Origin: Acidovorax sp. 210-6
Lineage (GTDB): Bacteria > Pseudomonadota > Gammaproteobacteria > Burkholderiales > Burkholderiaceae_C
DNA: 64,000 nt
NCBI RefSeq assembly: GCF_010020825.1
Contig: NZ_JAACJE010000001.1
Location: forward strand, 744,001 to 808,000
Direction: 5' to 3'
Below are positions 43,329-53,211 of the stretch, piece after piece. The notes under the pieces are model-generated. The model was not told the DNA's origin. It did not search any database and saw only the letters and a program-made list of their open reading frames with translations. A program made the position numbers and the translations under genes. Positions within the stretch are counted from its first letter, which is position 1. Every line of letters starts with the position of its first letter.

Positions 43329-44721
43329 GGGCCAGTGCGTGCAGGCGCTGCAAGGTGTTCAGCGGGGACAGGGCATCCAGCGACAAGACATGCGGGAAGA
43401 TGCCCGCCTGTGCCGGGGTTTGGCCGCTCTTTTGCTGCAGCCAAGCTTCCAGGCGGGCAATGTAGCCCTCGGCCGTGGCAGCGTTGCCCAAAGGCATGAG
43501 GATGGCCAGCACCGTGCGCTGGGGGGTGGAGATTTCCCAGATCTCATCCAGTTCGCGCTTGAAGCGGTGGATCTGTGCCGGTACGTCCTGTTCCACCGCA
43601 CGGGGCAGGCACTCCAGCGCCACCACGATGCTGCTGACCTGGGTGCTCTGGTGCATGTGGGCCAGACGCTGCGCTTCAAAGGCGAATGGCACCGGGCAGT
43701 CGGGCAATTGCTCCACGATAGGCCGGGCCAGGGTCTGCATCGACAGGCCATCGGTGTAGTACCCCAGCAGCAGGTTGATGGTTTGCAGGTTCTCGGTCTG
43801 CAACGCAAAGAAGGGCATTTCCGTCACGGCCAGCAGGCCGTACACCTCACCGGCCAGATCCAGCAGAGGCGCGACCGCCAGGTAGGCCGACGACTGCTGT
43901 GCGGCCAACGCCTGGCTGATGTGGCACAGCCGACGTGTCTCCAGTGCCTGCTGCACCAGCGGGTCCTGGAGTTCCAGCGTGGCATGGCTCCCCAGTCCGG
44001 CCAGGGGCGCGCTCTCGGGCTCGTCGTCGCGCACGGGGTAGATGGCCGCAGATTCCAGCTGGCAATACTGTGCCAGCAGGCGCAGCAGCGCCTGCGCGCC
44101 CTGCTCGCCGTTGGTCTTTTCGGAGCTCAGGGTCTGCAGTGCCGCCAGGGCGTCGCGCATGGACATGGGGCGGCCAATCAGCTCTTGCTCCAGCCGGTCG
44201 TGCGACAAGCGCAGCAGGTAGTGCTGGCGCACCAGGTGTTCCAGCCGCTGATCGAGGTACATCTGCAGTGTCTCGGAGCGGCGCGCCCGCGCCTGCCAAA
44301 GGCTGGAGAACTCTCCGACGATCATCACCAGAATCAGCCCCCCCAGGAAGTGCACCTGGGGAAACTGATCCAGGGTTTCGAAATGGAACGCCAGCCAGCC
44401 CAGCAGCAGAACCGATGCTCCGCCCAGCCCCGCCAAAGGGCCATAGCGCAGCGCCAGAATCACCGGGGCCAGCCAGGACCACGGGAACGGCGCCTGCGTC
44501 CACAGGGGGTCCTGCGGGCTCCAGAATCGACCCAGTGCAATCGCGATGAGCGGCAGCAACAGGGTTTCGCCGGCAGTGACAGCGGGCCGTTTGTGCAACT
44601 GGGTGAGCTTGCCCAGCAGGTGCGTCGGCAGATGCTTGCCGGCCAGGGCCGCGTGCGGCCGTGTGTCCGCCACGTACGAGGGCTCCGCTGGGGTGACGGG
44701 GGGCTTCGGGGCGTCCTGCAT
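43321..44721 (-). CDS. pelD: c-di-GMP receptor PelD
   Basis: 466 residues: N-terminal cytosolic tail, about four membrane helices (about 48-137), a coiled region, a GAF domain and a degenerate GGDEF domain. The GGDEF active-site signature is absent, but an RxxD inhibitory-site motif, R389-E-L-D392, is present, matching the c-di-GMP-binding site of Pseudomonas PelD. The gene therefore predicts post-translational activation of Pel synthesis by c-di-GMP. Confidence 0.94.
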   Translation of the reverse strand: MQDAPKPPVTPAEPSYVADTRPHAALAGKHLPTHLLGKLTQLHKRPAVTAGETLLLPLIAIALGRFWSPQDPLWTQAPFPWSWLAPVILALRYGPLAGLGGASVLLLGWLAFHFETLDQFPQVHFLGGLILVMIVGEFSSLWQARARRSETLQMYLDQRLEHLVRQHYLLRLSHDRLEQELIGRPMSMRDALAALQTLSSEKTNGEQGAQALLRLLAQYCQLESAAIYPVRDDEPESAPLAGLGSHATLELQDPLVQQALETRRLCHISQALAAQQSSAYLAVAPLLDLAGEVYGLLAVTEMPFFALQTENLQTINLLLGYYTDGLSMQTLARPIVEQLPDCPVPFAFEAQRLAHMHQSTQVSSIVVALECLPRAVEQDVPAQIHRFKRELDEIWEISTPQRTVLAILMPLGNAATAEGYIARLEAWLQQKSGQTPAQAGIFPHVLSLDALSPLNTLQRLHALAHA

Positions 44722-44737
44722 GCGTCGGGCAAATGGT

Positions 44738-45292
44738 TCAGCGGGCGTCCGACAGGCCGGTGTCCAGCAGGGAGCGAATCAGCTTGTGTGCCACGGCAGA
44801 CAAGGCCTCACGGCTCCAGCCGCTCTTGCCACCCGAGCCGCTCCAAAGCATTTCGCCGGTGGCCACGTCAATGATTTGCAGCGTCACCCCTGCGGCAGGT
44901 TCTCCATCCACCCCCACCTTGTAGCGCCACTCCTCCACGGTCCCCGTCAGTGCGTAGCGCACCTTCTGGCCGCGCGCCCATTCGAGGGCTTGCTGGCGGC
45001 GCGTTTCATCGGCGGCATCGAACAGCGCCTCCTGTTGTGTGTTGGTGGGCGCCACGAGTACCTTGCCCGTGCGCGCCACCAGCAAGGACTGTGCAATCGC
45101 CTGGGCGCGGCTTCCGGCCATGGGGGTTTCGGTGTGGTTGGCAAAGGGCAGTACGGTCCACGTGGCCTGGGTCTGCAAGGTGGGTGGCTTGCCACGGTCC
45201 AGGGAGGAGCAGGCGCCCAGCATCAAGGCCAGGCCCAGCGCGGTGCAGGCGGACCAGGTCCGCAGAGAGGAGAAGCGATGGAGCAGGTTCAT
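44738..45292 (-). CDS. pelC: Pel outer-membrane lipoprotein PelC
   Basis: 184-residue lipoprotein with lipobox LALMLGACSS and a mature domain containing WTVLPFANHTETPMAG and YALTGTVEEWRYKVG, the PelC pattern. PelC forms a periplasmic ring that guides the cationic polymer to PelB. AGGAAAGACC lies upstream of the ATG. It follows pelB by 24 bp and precedes pelD by 16 bp. Confidence 0.93.
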   Translation of the reverse strand: MNLLHRFSSLRTWSACTALGLALMLGACSSLDRGKPPTLQTQATWTVLPFANHTETPMAGSRAQAIAQSLLVARTGKVLVAPTNTQQEALFDAADETRRQQALEWARGQKVRYALTGTVEEWRYKVGVDGEPAAGVTLQIIDVATGEMLWSGSGGKSGWSREALSAVAHKLIRSLLDTGLSDAR

Positions 45293-45316
45293 GGTCTTTC
45301 CTGTGGGAAGCGAAGG

Positions 45317-48300
45317 TCAGAAAGGGAGACGGTAGCGTAGCTGCCACTCGTTGCTGCGGTCTTGTGACTGGAGCCCGGATTTGGACAGTCCCCAGGCAAT
45401 GCTGAAATGGTCTGCGCCCAGCAGGCTGCCTGCCAAGCCCAGGCGCACGCCGTAGCCTGGGCCCAATCGGCTGTGCCAGGTGCGGCTGACGCTGGCAAAC
45501 GGCTGGAGGGCGCGGGTGTAGTCCTGCTCCAGGCGCGTGTTGCTGGAAGCCTCCAGGCCATAGAACGCGAAGCTTCGTGCTACGAAGGTGCGCGGTCCTT
45601 CCAGTGCGCCGGGTGGCAGAAAATCCAGCGACGGCCAGCCCATGGCGTCCTGGTTGATGCGGTAGCCGTGATAGGAGCCAAAGGCACTGAACTCCAGGTG
45701 CGGCAAATCCTGGCGATAGGTGTGGGTGTAGCGCAGTTCGGTGTGGCGGCCGCTGCCCAACCAATGACCGGTTTGCAGGTAGTAGTCCTCGGCGCGGTAG
45801 TCCCACAGCACGCTGTCCAGGCGCGAGAACTGGTAGCGCAGGGACAGGTGGGCATGGTTCTTCATGCCGGCCAGGCGCAGGGCCAGGCTCTCTTCGCTGG
45901 GTTGGTGCCATCCCAGCTCTGCCATCAGCGTCACGCGGCTGTCCAGGCGCTGCTCGTGGCTGAGCAGCCAGGCATCGGTCTGTTGCCAGCCCTCGCGCCG
46001 CATCCATCCCAGGCGCGTGGCGGTGCTGGCCGTTTTCCAGAGCAGGCGAGCGCCCCACAGGCGCTCCTGGGGGGGCAGGCTGACCACACGAGTGTTGGTC
46101 GATTGGCGGCGGATGCTGTTCCATTCAATGTCCATCGCCAGCCGGGGGGACAGGGCCAGGTGCAGGCTGCCGCCCAATTGGTTTTCGTCCATGCCCGCGA
46201 GCTGGATGTGCCGGGTGTTGGCTTGCACCTGGTCGCTGAAGGCCAGGAGGGATTCGGTCAGCTGCAGGTGCAGGGGTTCGTCGTCGTGTTGGGCGTGTTG
46301 GGTATCGAAGGCCGCGCTTTGGGCGGTGCGCAGGTCTTCCACGGCGCGTGCCGCATTCACGCGGTCGTAGCGTGGCAGCCGTTCGTCAAAGGCTTCGAGC
46401 AGTTCGCCTGCGGCCATGCGGTCGTCTTCGGCCAAGGCGACGGTGATGTCGGCCCAGAGCGGGCGGTGGGTGCGCAGGCTGCGGCTGCGGGCGTACTGGT
46501 GCCACAGAAAACGCCGCTCGGCTGAGTATTCCTGCTGGTCCTGCAGCCAGCCAATGGCGGTCTCGGCGGCTGCGTTGGACAGTTGGCCTTGGTCGTCCAG
46601 GTCCAGACGCATCAGTTCCCGCAGCACGGCATAGGCCGGGTCACCAGGGTTCTGCGTGATTTGCAGGCGCGCACGGGCCACACGCTGCGTGGCGTCCAGG
46701 CCCTGTTGGGTCAGCCACTGCGCGCGCACCAACCCAGGTCGGCCTTGCGCGTTGGGTACCTGCTGCGCGAGCTGTCGCCATTGCTGGCGCAGCAGGTGGC
46801 GGCGCAAATGCCACGCACGGTCGAACTGCTGGTTCTGATCCAATGCGTCGGCGTAGTTCATCATCCAAAGGAAATCGTCCTGTCGTGCCTGCAACTGGGG
46901 CGTCAGGTAGCGCTCCAGCGCCACCTGTGGCTGTGACAAGGCTTGGTAGCTGGACGCCAGCGCGTTGTGCACGGCGGCCTGGCGGCTCCAGGCCACTTCG
47001 TGTCGTGCGAGCAGTTCACGCAGTGCCACGGCATCGTTGCTGTCGATCAGCAGCCACAGCAACGCGGTCTGCATATCGGTGGAGTCCGGGCTTGCGGCCA
47101 GGCCCGCCTGCAAGTGCTCACGGGCCACTGCCAGGCGTCCTGCGTTCTGGTGGTGCGAACCCATGAGGCGCAGGTACTCGGGCATGCGCCAGAGCTTGCG
47201 CAGCGAGCGGCGCGGCGCGTCGGGTGCCGGGTCGAGCAGGGACAGCACGCGGTCAAAGGGTGCCCACTCGCCGCGGCCTGAATACAGCGTCAGGGCCTGG
47301 ATCAGGTGACGCGGTTGGTCGTGGCGCTCCCAGGCGCGCAGTGCCACCTGGGCCGCCTCCAGAGGGTGATCGGGCAGCAGTTGGCGGATCAGGGCGTCCA
47401 AGTCCTCCAGGGGCGCGTCGGGGTTGGCCGCCAGTTGCCGGTAGGCGGTGATCGCCAGTTCGCGGCGCTCCTGGCTCTCGGCAATCTGGCCGGTCAGGCG
47501 CCAGAATTCCGACGCATCGCCCTCCGCGGGCAGGTGGCGCTGGGCGGCCTCCATCCATTGCAGGCCTTCGTCGGGGTGGCCTTGCATCAACGCCAGCACG
47601 GCGGCGGGGACGGCCCTGGCGGGGGTGATCTGCGCGGGATCGCTGAACAGCGAGCGCCAGGCGTTCAGCGCCGTGTCGGGCTGGCCTGCGCGTTCGGCCA
47701 GCCAGGCCAGCCGCTCCAGGCTGGCGGGGCTGCGGGCGTTCTGTTGCAGGTAGCGCAGCGCTGGCTCGGGCTCCCCCAGGCGTTCGTAGGCTTCGACCAG
47801 ATCCTCGATCAGCTCTTCATCGCCCGGTTTGCGGCGCAATTGGTAGTGCAGGGCTTCGATCAGTGCCGCATCATGGAACAGCCCTGGGGCCAGTCGCAGC
47901 ACGGCCTTCCAGGCGTCGTCTTTCTGGGTTTGCCGTGCGATGAACAGCCATTGCTCCAGCGCCTGCACGGGGCGTTCGGTCCATTCGGACACCCGCGCCA
48001 GGCGCTCGCGCCAGACAAGGCTGGAGGGTTGCTGCTGCACGGCGGCGTTGGCCACGGCCCATGCGTCCTCGGGCTTGCCGTTTTCGAGGAACACCTGGTA
48101 GCCCAGCGAAAACGCCTTGTCATCAAAAGGCAGGGCCGGGGCCTTGGGGGTCGGTGCGCTCTGCACGGGCCACGCCACCTGCTGCATCTCCGAGCGCAGG
48201 AGGCTGGCACCGTCGTCGTACTGTGCGGTAGCGGGAGCCTCTTGCGCAGCGTCATACCCAGGCCACGTCCTCAGGAGCGAAATGCGCAGCAGGCGGCGGG

Positions 48301-49156
48301 CATAGCGGTCTGCCACATCGGGACGCCCTGCGGCGCGTGCGATCTCGATGACCAGCAACAGGGTGTCGCGGTCGTCTGCCAGCGGGCCCAACTCGCGCTC
48401 GGCCAGGGCCAGGGCGCCGGCAGGATCATTGCCCGCGCGCAGGGTGCGCAGGGCCTCATGGAAGAAATGCTTGGCCTGTGCGGCGCTGTCGCTGGTGTTG
48501 CGCGCGAGCATGAAAAGCTCTGCGCTGCCCGCATAGTCGCCTGCGGCCAGTGCATCGCGCGCTGCGCGCTCGTAGGAGGTGGCGTCCTGTGGCTGTTGCT
48601 GGGGCTGGGTTTGGGCCCACTGCTGCTCCAGGCGCTTGCGCAGGGCATCGTCACCGAACTGGGCGGCAAGTGTGATGAGCCTGCGTTGGCGATCCAATGG
48701 CCACTCTTCGGCCGCCAGCCTGTGCAGCAGGGCGCGCAACCCGGGGAGCTGCTCCTGGCGTTCGTCCTGGCGGTCTTCGGGGGTGCGCACATACTGGGTG
48801 TAGCGAAGCTCCCACAGTGTCCACAAAGCGTTGCGGTGGATCTCCGGGTTGCTCGATGCCAGTGCGGGGGCGAGTGTCACGTGGGCACTGTCCATCTCGC
48901 CGTGCAGGATTTGCTGGCGCGCCAGCAGCAGGCGCAGGGTGGGGTTTTCTGGGTCGCTGCGCAGCAGGTTGTGCAGGTAGGCGGCAGACAGCGGTGAGTC
49001 GGCCGTTTCGGACAGGCGCCGCTCCAGCGCCTGGCGCGGGTACAGCAGCCACAGGCCACCCGCCACCATGCAGGTGAGCACGGCGATGAGCCAGTCGGGT
49101 GCGAGCACCGGGCGGTCAACGCGCTGGGCAGTGAATCTGGATACGCGCTGTGACAT
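45317..49156 (-). CDS. pelB: Pel outer-membrane export protein PelB
   Basis: 1279 residues. One N-terminal membrane helix (about residues 20-40, DWLIAVLTCMVAGGLWLLYP) is followed by a very long series of TPR helices (about 60-900) and a C-terminal 16-strand beta-barrel domain ending in RYRLPF. The TPRs bind PelA and the barrel exports Pel. It is somewhat longer than the Pseudomonas protein (about 1190). The ATG at 49156 begins MSQRVSRFTAQ and lies inside the pelA 3' end, a 41-bp overlap. Confidence 0.94.
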   Translation of the reverse strand: MSQRVSRFTAQRVDRPVLAPDWLIAVLTCMVAGGLWLLYPRQALERRLSETADSPLSAAYLHNLLRSDPENPTLRLLLARQQILHGEMDSAHVTLAPALASSNPEIHRNALWTLWELRYTQYVRTPEDRQDERQEQLPGLRALLHRLAAEEWPLDRQRRLITLAAQFGDDALRKRLEQQWAQTQPQQQPQDATSYERAARDALAAGDYAGSAELFMLARNTSDSAAQAKHFFHEALRTLRAGNDPAGALALAERELGPLADDRDTLLLVIEIARAAGRPDVADRYARRLLRISLLRTWPGYDAAQEAPATAQYDDGASLLRSEMQQVAWPVQSAPTPKAPALPFDDKAFSLGYQVFLENGKPEDAWAVANAAVQQQPSSLVWRERLARVSEWTERPVQALEQWLFIARQTQKDDAWKAVLRLAPGLFHDAALIEALHYQLRRKPGDEELIEDLVEAYERLGEPEPALRYLQQNARSPASLERLAWLAERAGQPDTALNAWRSLFSDPAQITPARAVPAAVLALMQGHPDEGLQWMEAAQRHLPAEGDASEFWRLTGQIAESQERRELAITAYRQLAANPDAPLEDLDALIRQLLPDHPLEAAQVALRAWERHDQPRHLIQALTLYSGRGEWAPFDRVLSLLDPAPDAPRRSLRKLWRMPEYLRLMGSHHQNAGRLAVAREHLQAGLAASPDSTDMQTALLWLLIDSNDAVALRELLARHEVAWSRQAAVHNALASSYQALSQPQVALERYLTPQLQARQDDFLWMMNYADALDQNQQFDRAWHLRRHLLRQQWRQLAQQVPNAQGRPGLVRAQWLTQQGLDATQRVARARLQITQNPGDPAYAVLRELMRLDLDDQGQLSNAAAETAIGWLQDQQEYSAERRFLWHQYARSRSLRTHRPLWADITVALAEDDRMAAGELLEAFDERLPRYDRVNAARAVEDLRTAQSAAFDTQHAQHDDEPLHLQLTESLLAFSDQVQANTRHIQLAGMDENQLGGSLHLALSPRLAMDIEWNSIRRQSTNTRVVSLPPQERLWGARLLWKTASTATRLGWMRREGWQQTDAWLLSHEQRLDSRVTLMAELGWHQPSEESLALRLAGMKNHAHLSLRYQFSRLDSVLWDYRAEDYYLQTGHWLGSGRHTELRYTHTYRQDLPHLEFSAFGSYHGYRINQDAMGWPSLDFLPPGALEGPRTFVARSFAFYGLEASSNTRLEQDYTRALQPFASVSRTWHSRLGPGYGVRLGLAGSLLGADHFSIAWGLSKSGLQSQDRSNEWQLRYRLPF

Positions 49157-51926
49157 CGTTGAGGCGGTAGTGGCGGATGTCGGTCCGTGCCGGGGTGGGG
49201 CTGGACTGGGGTGCCAGAGTGCGCTGGTGGGCGCGAACCTGACAGGGGGAAGGGATGTGCAGGCTGAATTCCAACGGCCCGTGGCCCTGCAATTGGAATT
49301 CGCCGCCCTGGGCCTGCATGTCCCAATGCGTGATGCGGGCATTGGCATCGCGCAGTGCGGGCGCGGCCGGTGTTTGCATGGGCGCGGCGCGCAACCAGGC
49401 CTGACCACCGGTGAGGTGGGCGTAAGTGCCCTCAGGGCCTTCGCTCCAACCCGCGACGCCCCGGCTGCGCTCGGGTTGTGCCGCCCCCAGGACTGTGGGC
49501 AGGCGCAGCGTGCGCAAGGCACCGTTGCCGCGCACGCGCCAGCCTTCACCTTCGCGTGCCAGTGCCAGGCCATGGAAGTCCTGCACCTTGGCGATGAACT
49601 CCGATGTGAACACCGGGTGCAGCGGCTGGGCCAGTGCCCAGCCATACACCTTGTGCAGCGCTTTCAATCCGGCAGGCTTGCTGGCTGAGTAGGTGTGGTA
49701 GTAGATGCCTACGGGTTTGATGCGGCGCGGCGCGTTGGTCAGCTCAAAGGTCTCGATGGCGCGTTCGAACCCGTAGAACGGGCCTTTCCAGAGGTTGGTG
49801 TAGATGTTTTCGTTGGTGATGGGGGCATACACCTGCAGGTGTCCGGCCTTGTGGATGCCCAGTGCTCCAATGGCCGTGAGCGAGGGATTGGCGCGGGTGA
49901 TGAAGGTGTCGCCCCCGTTGATGTTCAGCAGGCCGGCTTCCTCGGTGATCTTGAGTGCTTCGGTGCTGGGAGCGGTGTCGCCGGACCACTGCAGGATGCG
50001 CACCGGCTTGCCTTGCGGCACCAAGTGATCTCGGATGTAGGCAATGGAGCCGACGATTTCGCGCTGCAGGTCGAACCGGTAGTTGGGCAGCGGCAACTGG
50101 TAGGCGGCACTGCCGTCGTCTTTGAACACGCCATGGCGCACCGCGCGATCCCACAGGAAGGGGTGCGAATAGGTGTGGCTGGCGGCCTCGATGTGGGGCA
50201 GCTTGAACATCGCCTTGGCAATCGCCTGCAACTGGGGGCTTTGGGCGGGATACAGGCCGTGGGGCGCGACCTCGGCTTCGATGACCGACATGGTTTGCGG
50301 AATGCGGTAGCGCATGAACACGTCACGCAGCAGAACCTCCGCCGCCAGCGGACTGCCGGGCAGTTCGGCCAGCGAAGGGAAGCCGTCTCCGTCCACATGC
50401 GCGAGCAACAGGCGGCGGCCGTTCTCGGTGGTGGTGTCGGGCACCGGAATGGCGGGCAGGCGCAGTGCCTGGGTGAGAAAGGCGAAAGGGTCGATCACCC
50501 AGCGCGAGTACTCGGTGCCGGGCACGTTCACCAGTGTGTAGGGCTCCAGCACGAAGCCGCCCCAGGACGTCAGGGCAGCGGCGACCTGCTCACGCTGGGA
50601 TTTGCCCCGGAAGGCCACCAGGGGGGAGGCCTGAGGTTTTTCCTGGGCACTGAGGAGGAACAACTCCACGTCGTTGCCAGGTTTGGGTGGTGGGGCCTCG
50701 AGGCCCACCATTGCATGGTAGGGCAGCGGCTCCAACGGGGCGGACGTTCGCGCAGCGGACTCCAGCCCCAACTTGCGTGCCAAGCCGGGCGGGGGTGTCA
50801 GTCCGAACCCGCCAACCACGGCCATGGGCACCTTGTGGGCCAGTTGCCGCTCTATCCAGGCCGCGAGCGCCGCCTGCTTGCCTTCGGGCAGGTAGCCCGA
50901 GAAGCTGAGCACGATGCCTGCATAGCGATCAGGCAGGATGGGTTCGGGCAGCGGCTCCAAGGCGTCGCGCAGCTCCACGGTGTAGCCCAGGTGGTTCAGG
51001 GGCATTTGCAGGAACCGGTGCGCCACGGAGTAGTTGACCGAAGGCGACTCCTCGGCGTTGTAGATCATCAGCACCTTGCGTGCCACCGGCTCGATGCTGC
51101 CCATGCCCACGCCGGACAGCTCGGCATTGCTGACCCAGGGGGTGAACCCGTCGGCCAGGATCTTCTGGGCTGTGGCGCGTGCCAGCGTGCGGTCGTGCGG
51201 CGGCACATAGTCGATCACCAGGACCGGCAGGCCATGGCGCTCGCGTACCTGTTGCAGCTGGCCCAGCAGCCAGCTGCGGTCGGCCTCGGGGACTTCTTCG
51301 TATTGGCGCTGGGTAGCGTTCCAGCGGCGATAGAGCGACTCGGCGGCCACCCATTCGATCTGGCCTGGCAGTTGCGGCACGATGTCGAAGCCCCGGTTCA
51401 GCATGAGCCGGATGCCCGGAAACCGCTGGTGCAGCCCGCGGATCAGTTGCACCAAGCCTTGTTGCTGCGCCTGTTCGTCAAAGCGCTCGGCCAGGCGGTA
51501 CGAGTCCAGCGTGTCCAGGAAAAAGCCCCGGTAGCCTTGTGCCCACAGCGGTGCAATCACGCGGGTGGCAAAAAACTCTGGCCAACCGGGGGCACTTTGG
51601 TCGATCAGGTCTGATCCCCAGGCAGGATTGCGCCCTATCTTCCAGTCGACCGGGATGTCGGCGTAATAGGCGCGGGAGGGCTGTACCTCCGTGACGGAGG
51701 CATAGGCATAGAACTGGGTGCCGTCCCACGCAGGCAGCGGCTGCTGCCGGTAGTGGTCTGGATCCACCACCACCAGGTCGAATGCGCGAAAATCGGCCAG
51801 GCCTGCGCGTTCGCCGTAGTACAGCGCCACCGCAGGTGCTGCATGCGCTGCCAGAGGCCAGCACAGCGCTGCCATCAAGGCCAGTAGGCAGGTTCGTACG
51901 AATGGAAAACGCAAATCCAGCAACAT
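49116..51926 (-). CDS. pelA: Pel deacetylase/hydrolase PelA
   Basis: 936 residues. A signal peptide (about 1-29, ending AAHA) is followed by a GH166-type hydrolase domain with D138 (GYRGFFLDTL) and E196 (WVAAESLYRRW). These lie 22 positions before Pseudomonas D160 and E218. A middle reductase-like domain comes next, then the CE18-type deacetylase with HVDGDGF and metal-binding SHTYSHPF. PelA trims and partly deacetylates Pel in the periplasm. The start is uncertain: ATG 51926 gives a clean signal peptide, while in-frame ATGs up to 52055 add residues. Confidence 0.95.
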   Translation of the reverse strand: MLLDLRFPFVRTCLLALMAALCWPLAAHAAPAVALYYGERAGLADFRAFDLVVVDPDHYRQQPLPAWDGTQFYAYASVTEVQPSRAYYADIPVDWKIGRNPAWGSDLIDQSAPGWPEFFATRVIAPLWAQGYRGFFLDTLDSYRLAERFDEQAQQQGLVQLIRGLHQRFPGIRLMLNRGFDIVPQLPGQIEWVAAESLYRRWNATQRQYEEVPEADRSWLLGQLQQVRERHGLPVLVIDYVPPHDRTLARATAQKILADGFTPWVSNAELSGVGMGSIEPVARKVLMIYNAEESPSVNYSVAHRFLQMPLNHLGYTVELRDALEPLPEPILPDRYAGIVLSFSGYLPEGKQAALAAWIERQLAHKVPMAVVGGFGLTPPPGLARKLGLESAARTSAPLEPLPYHAMVGLEAPPPKPGNDVELFLLSAQEKPQASPLVAFRGKSQREQVAAALTSWGGFVLEPYTLVNVPGTEYSRWVIDPFAFLTQALRLPAIPVPDTTTENGRRLLLAHVDGDGFPSLAELPGSPLAAEVLLRDVFMRYRIPQTMSVIEAEVAPHGLYPAQSPQLQAIAKAMFKLPHIEAASHTYSHPFLWDRAVRHGVFKDDGSAAYQLPLPNYRFDLQREIVGSIAYIRDHLVPQGKPVRILQWSGDTAPSTEALKITEEAGLLNINGGDTFITRANPSLTAIGALGIHKAGHLQVYAPITNENIYTNLWKGPFYGFERAIETFELTNAPRRIKPVGIYYHTYSASKPAGLKALHKVYGWALAQPLHPVFTSEFIAKVQDFHGLALAREGEGWRVRGNGALRTLRLPTVLGAAQPERSRGVAGWSEGPEGTYAHLTGGQAWLRAAPMQTPAAPALRDANARITHWDMQAQGGEFQLQGHGPLEFSLHIPSPCQVRAHQRTLAPQSSPTPARTDIRHYRLNDVTARIQIHCPAR

Positions 51927-52148
51927 GCCAAAGTGTCGCAGCACGATCAAGAGAAAAACAAGCAGGGATGTATAAGAACAGAAGGTCATTGCGAACGGGT
52001 GTCGCATGACCTGAATGGATGTTGCGGAAGGCTTGCTCCGCACATATGTTCCCAAACGTCACAATCATTGATTTTAGACAAACACCAATAGTTTTGGCGT
52101 ATCTTTGACTGTTCCATTATTGTATTTTTAGATTTGCAGGGGCTGAGA

Positions 52149-53168
52149 ATGATTCTTGTGACTGGTGGGGCGGGCTACATCGGATCCCACACCTGTGTGG
52201 CGCTGGCGCAGGCGGGTATGCCTTGCCTGGTGCTGGACAACTTCTGCAACAGCCGTCCCGATGCGCTGGAGCGCGTCGGGCGCATCACCGGCCAGGTGCC
52301 GGCGCATGTGCAAGGGGATGTGCGTGACTCGGCCTTGCTGGACGATCTGTTTGCGCGCCATCCGATCCAGGCGGTGATCCACTTCGCGGCGCTCAAGGCC
52401 GTGGGTGAGTCGGTGCGCGAGCCGTTGCGTTATTACGACAACAACGTGGCGGGCACGGTGTCGCTCCTGCAGGCCATGCGGCGTGCCGGGGTGCGCACCT
52501 TGGTGTTTTCCTCGTCGGCCACGGTGTATGGTGACCCGGCACAACTGCCGATTCGCGAGGACTTTCCGCTCAGCGCCACCAATCCCTACGGCTGGAGCAA
52601 GCTCATGATGGAGCAGGTGCTGGCCGATCTGGATACCTCCGAGCCTGGCCAGTGGCGGCTGGCGCGGCTGCGCTATTTCAACCCCGTGGGTGCGCATGAA
52701 AGCGGCCTCATTGGCGAAGACCCGCAGGGTATTCCCAACAACCTGCTCCCCTTCGTGGCCCAGGTGGCCGTGGGCCAGCGCGAACGCCTGAGCGTCTATG
52801 GCGACGATTACCAGACCGTTGATGGCACGGGGGTACGGGACTACATCCATGTCAGCGACCTGGCGCAAGGCCATGTGGATGCGCTGCGCTATCTGGAACG
52901 CCATCCAGGCCTGCTGACTGTGAACCTGGGCACGGGCCGCCCGGTGTCGGTGCTGGAGATGGTGCGGGCCTTCGAACAGGCCAGCGGCCGTCCCGTGCCC
53001 TACCAGGTGGTGCCACGCCGCCCTGGTGATGTGGCTGCCTGCTGGGCCGATCCCACGCTGGCGCAGCAACTGCTGGGCTGGTGTGCGCAGCATGGCGTGC
53101 AGCGCATGTGCGAGGACGCCTGGCGCTGGCAGAACGGCGAGGCCCGCACACTGAAAAATGCTATCTAA
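52149..53168 (+). CDS. galE: UDP-sugar 4-epimerase (GalE-type, possible PelX role)
   Basis: 339-residue short-chain dehydrogenase that interconverts UDP-hexose C4 epimers. NAD site VTGGAGYIGSH, catalytic SSSATVYG and YxxxK in NPYGWSK are present. The gatekeeper position (Tyr299 in E. coli, Cys307 in human GALE) is Cys298 in DVAACWADP, which in known enzymes lets UDP-GlcNAc/GalNAc fit. It diverges from pelA, as expected for a Pel precursor enzyme. A TTG at 52134 is an alternative start. The last codons and stop come from a short repeat. Confidence 0.93.
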   Translation: MILVTGGAGYIGSHTCVALAQAGMPCLVLDNFCNSRPDALERVGRITGQVPAHVQGDVRDSALLDDLFARHPIQAVIHFAALKAVGESVREPLRYYDNNVAGTVSLLQAMRRAGVRTLVFSSSATVYGDPAQLPIREDFPLSATNPYGWSKLMMEQVLADLDTSEPGQWRLARLRYFNPVGAHESGLIGEDPQGIPNNLLPFVAQVAVGQRERLSVYGDDYQTVDGTGVRDYIHVSDLAQGHVDALRYLERHPGLLTVNLGTGRPVSVLEMVRAFEQASGRPVPYQVVPRRPGDVAACWADPTLAQQLLGWCAQHGVQRMCEDAWRWQNGEARTLKNAI

Positions 53169-53207
53169 TTGATAGCTTCTTGCGCTTGCTGGTATTGCGC
53201 TGTAGCC
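53160..53207 (+). repeat. Short dispersed repeat between galE and the Fbp ATPase gene
   Basis: GCTAT-CTAATTG-ATAGC (53160-53176) with a second, weaker arm TGCGCTTG...TTGCGC. It encodes the last galE codon pair and stop, and fills the gap between two convergent genes. Confidence 0.75.
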
Positions 53208-53211
53208 ATAT

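Noticed and set aside
52060-52148. AT-rich gap as a mapped pelA/galE divergent promoter
   Set aside because: TTGACT at 52106 pairs only with a weak TTAGAT, and minus-strand TACAAT or TAAAAT boxes lack -35 partners. Promoters must be here but cannot be pinned down.
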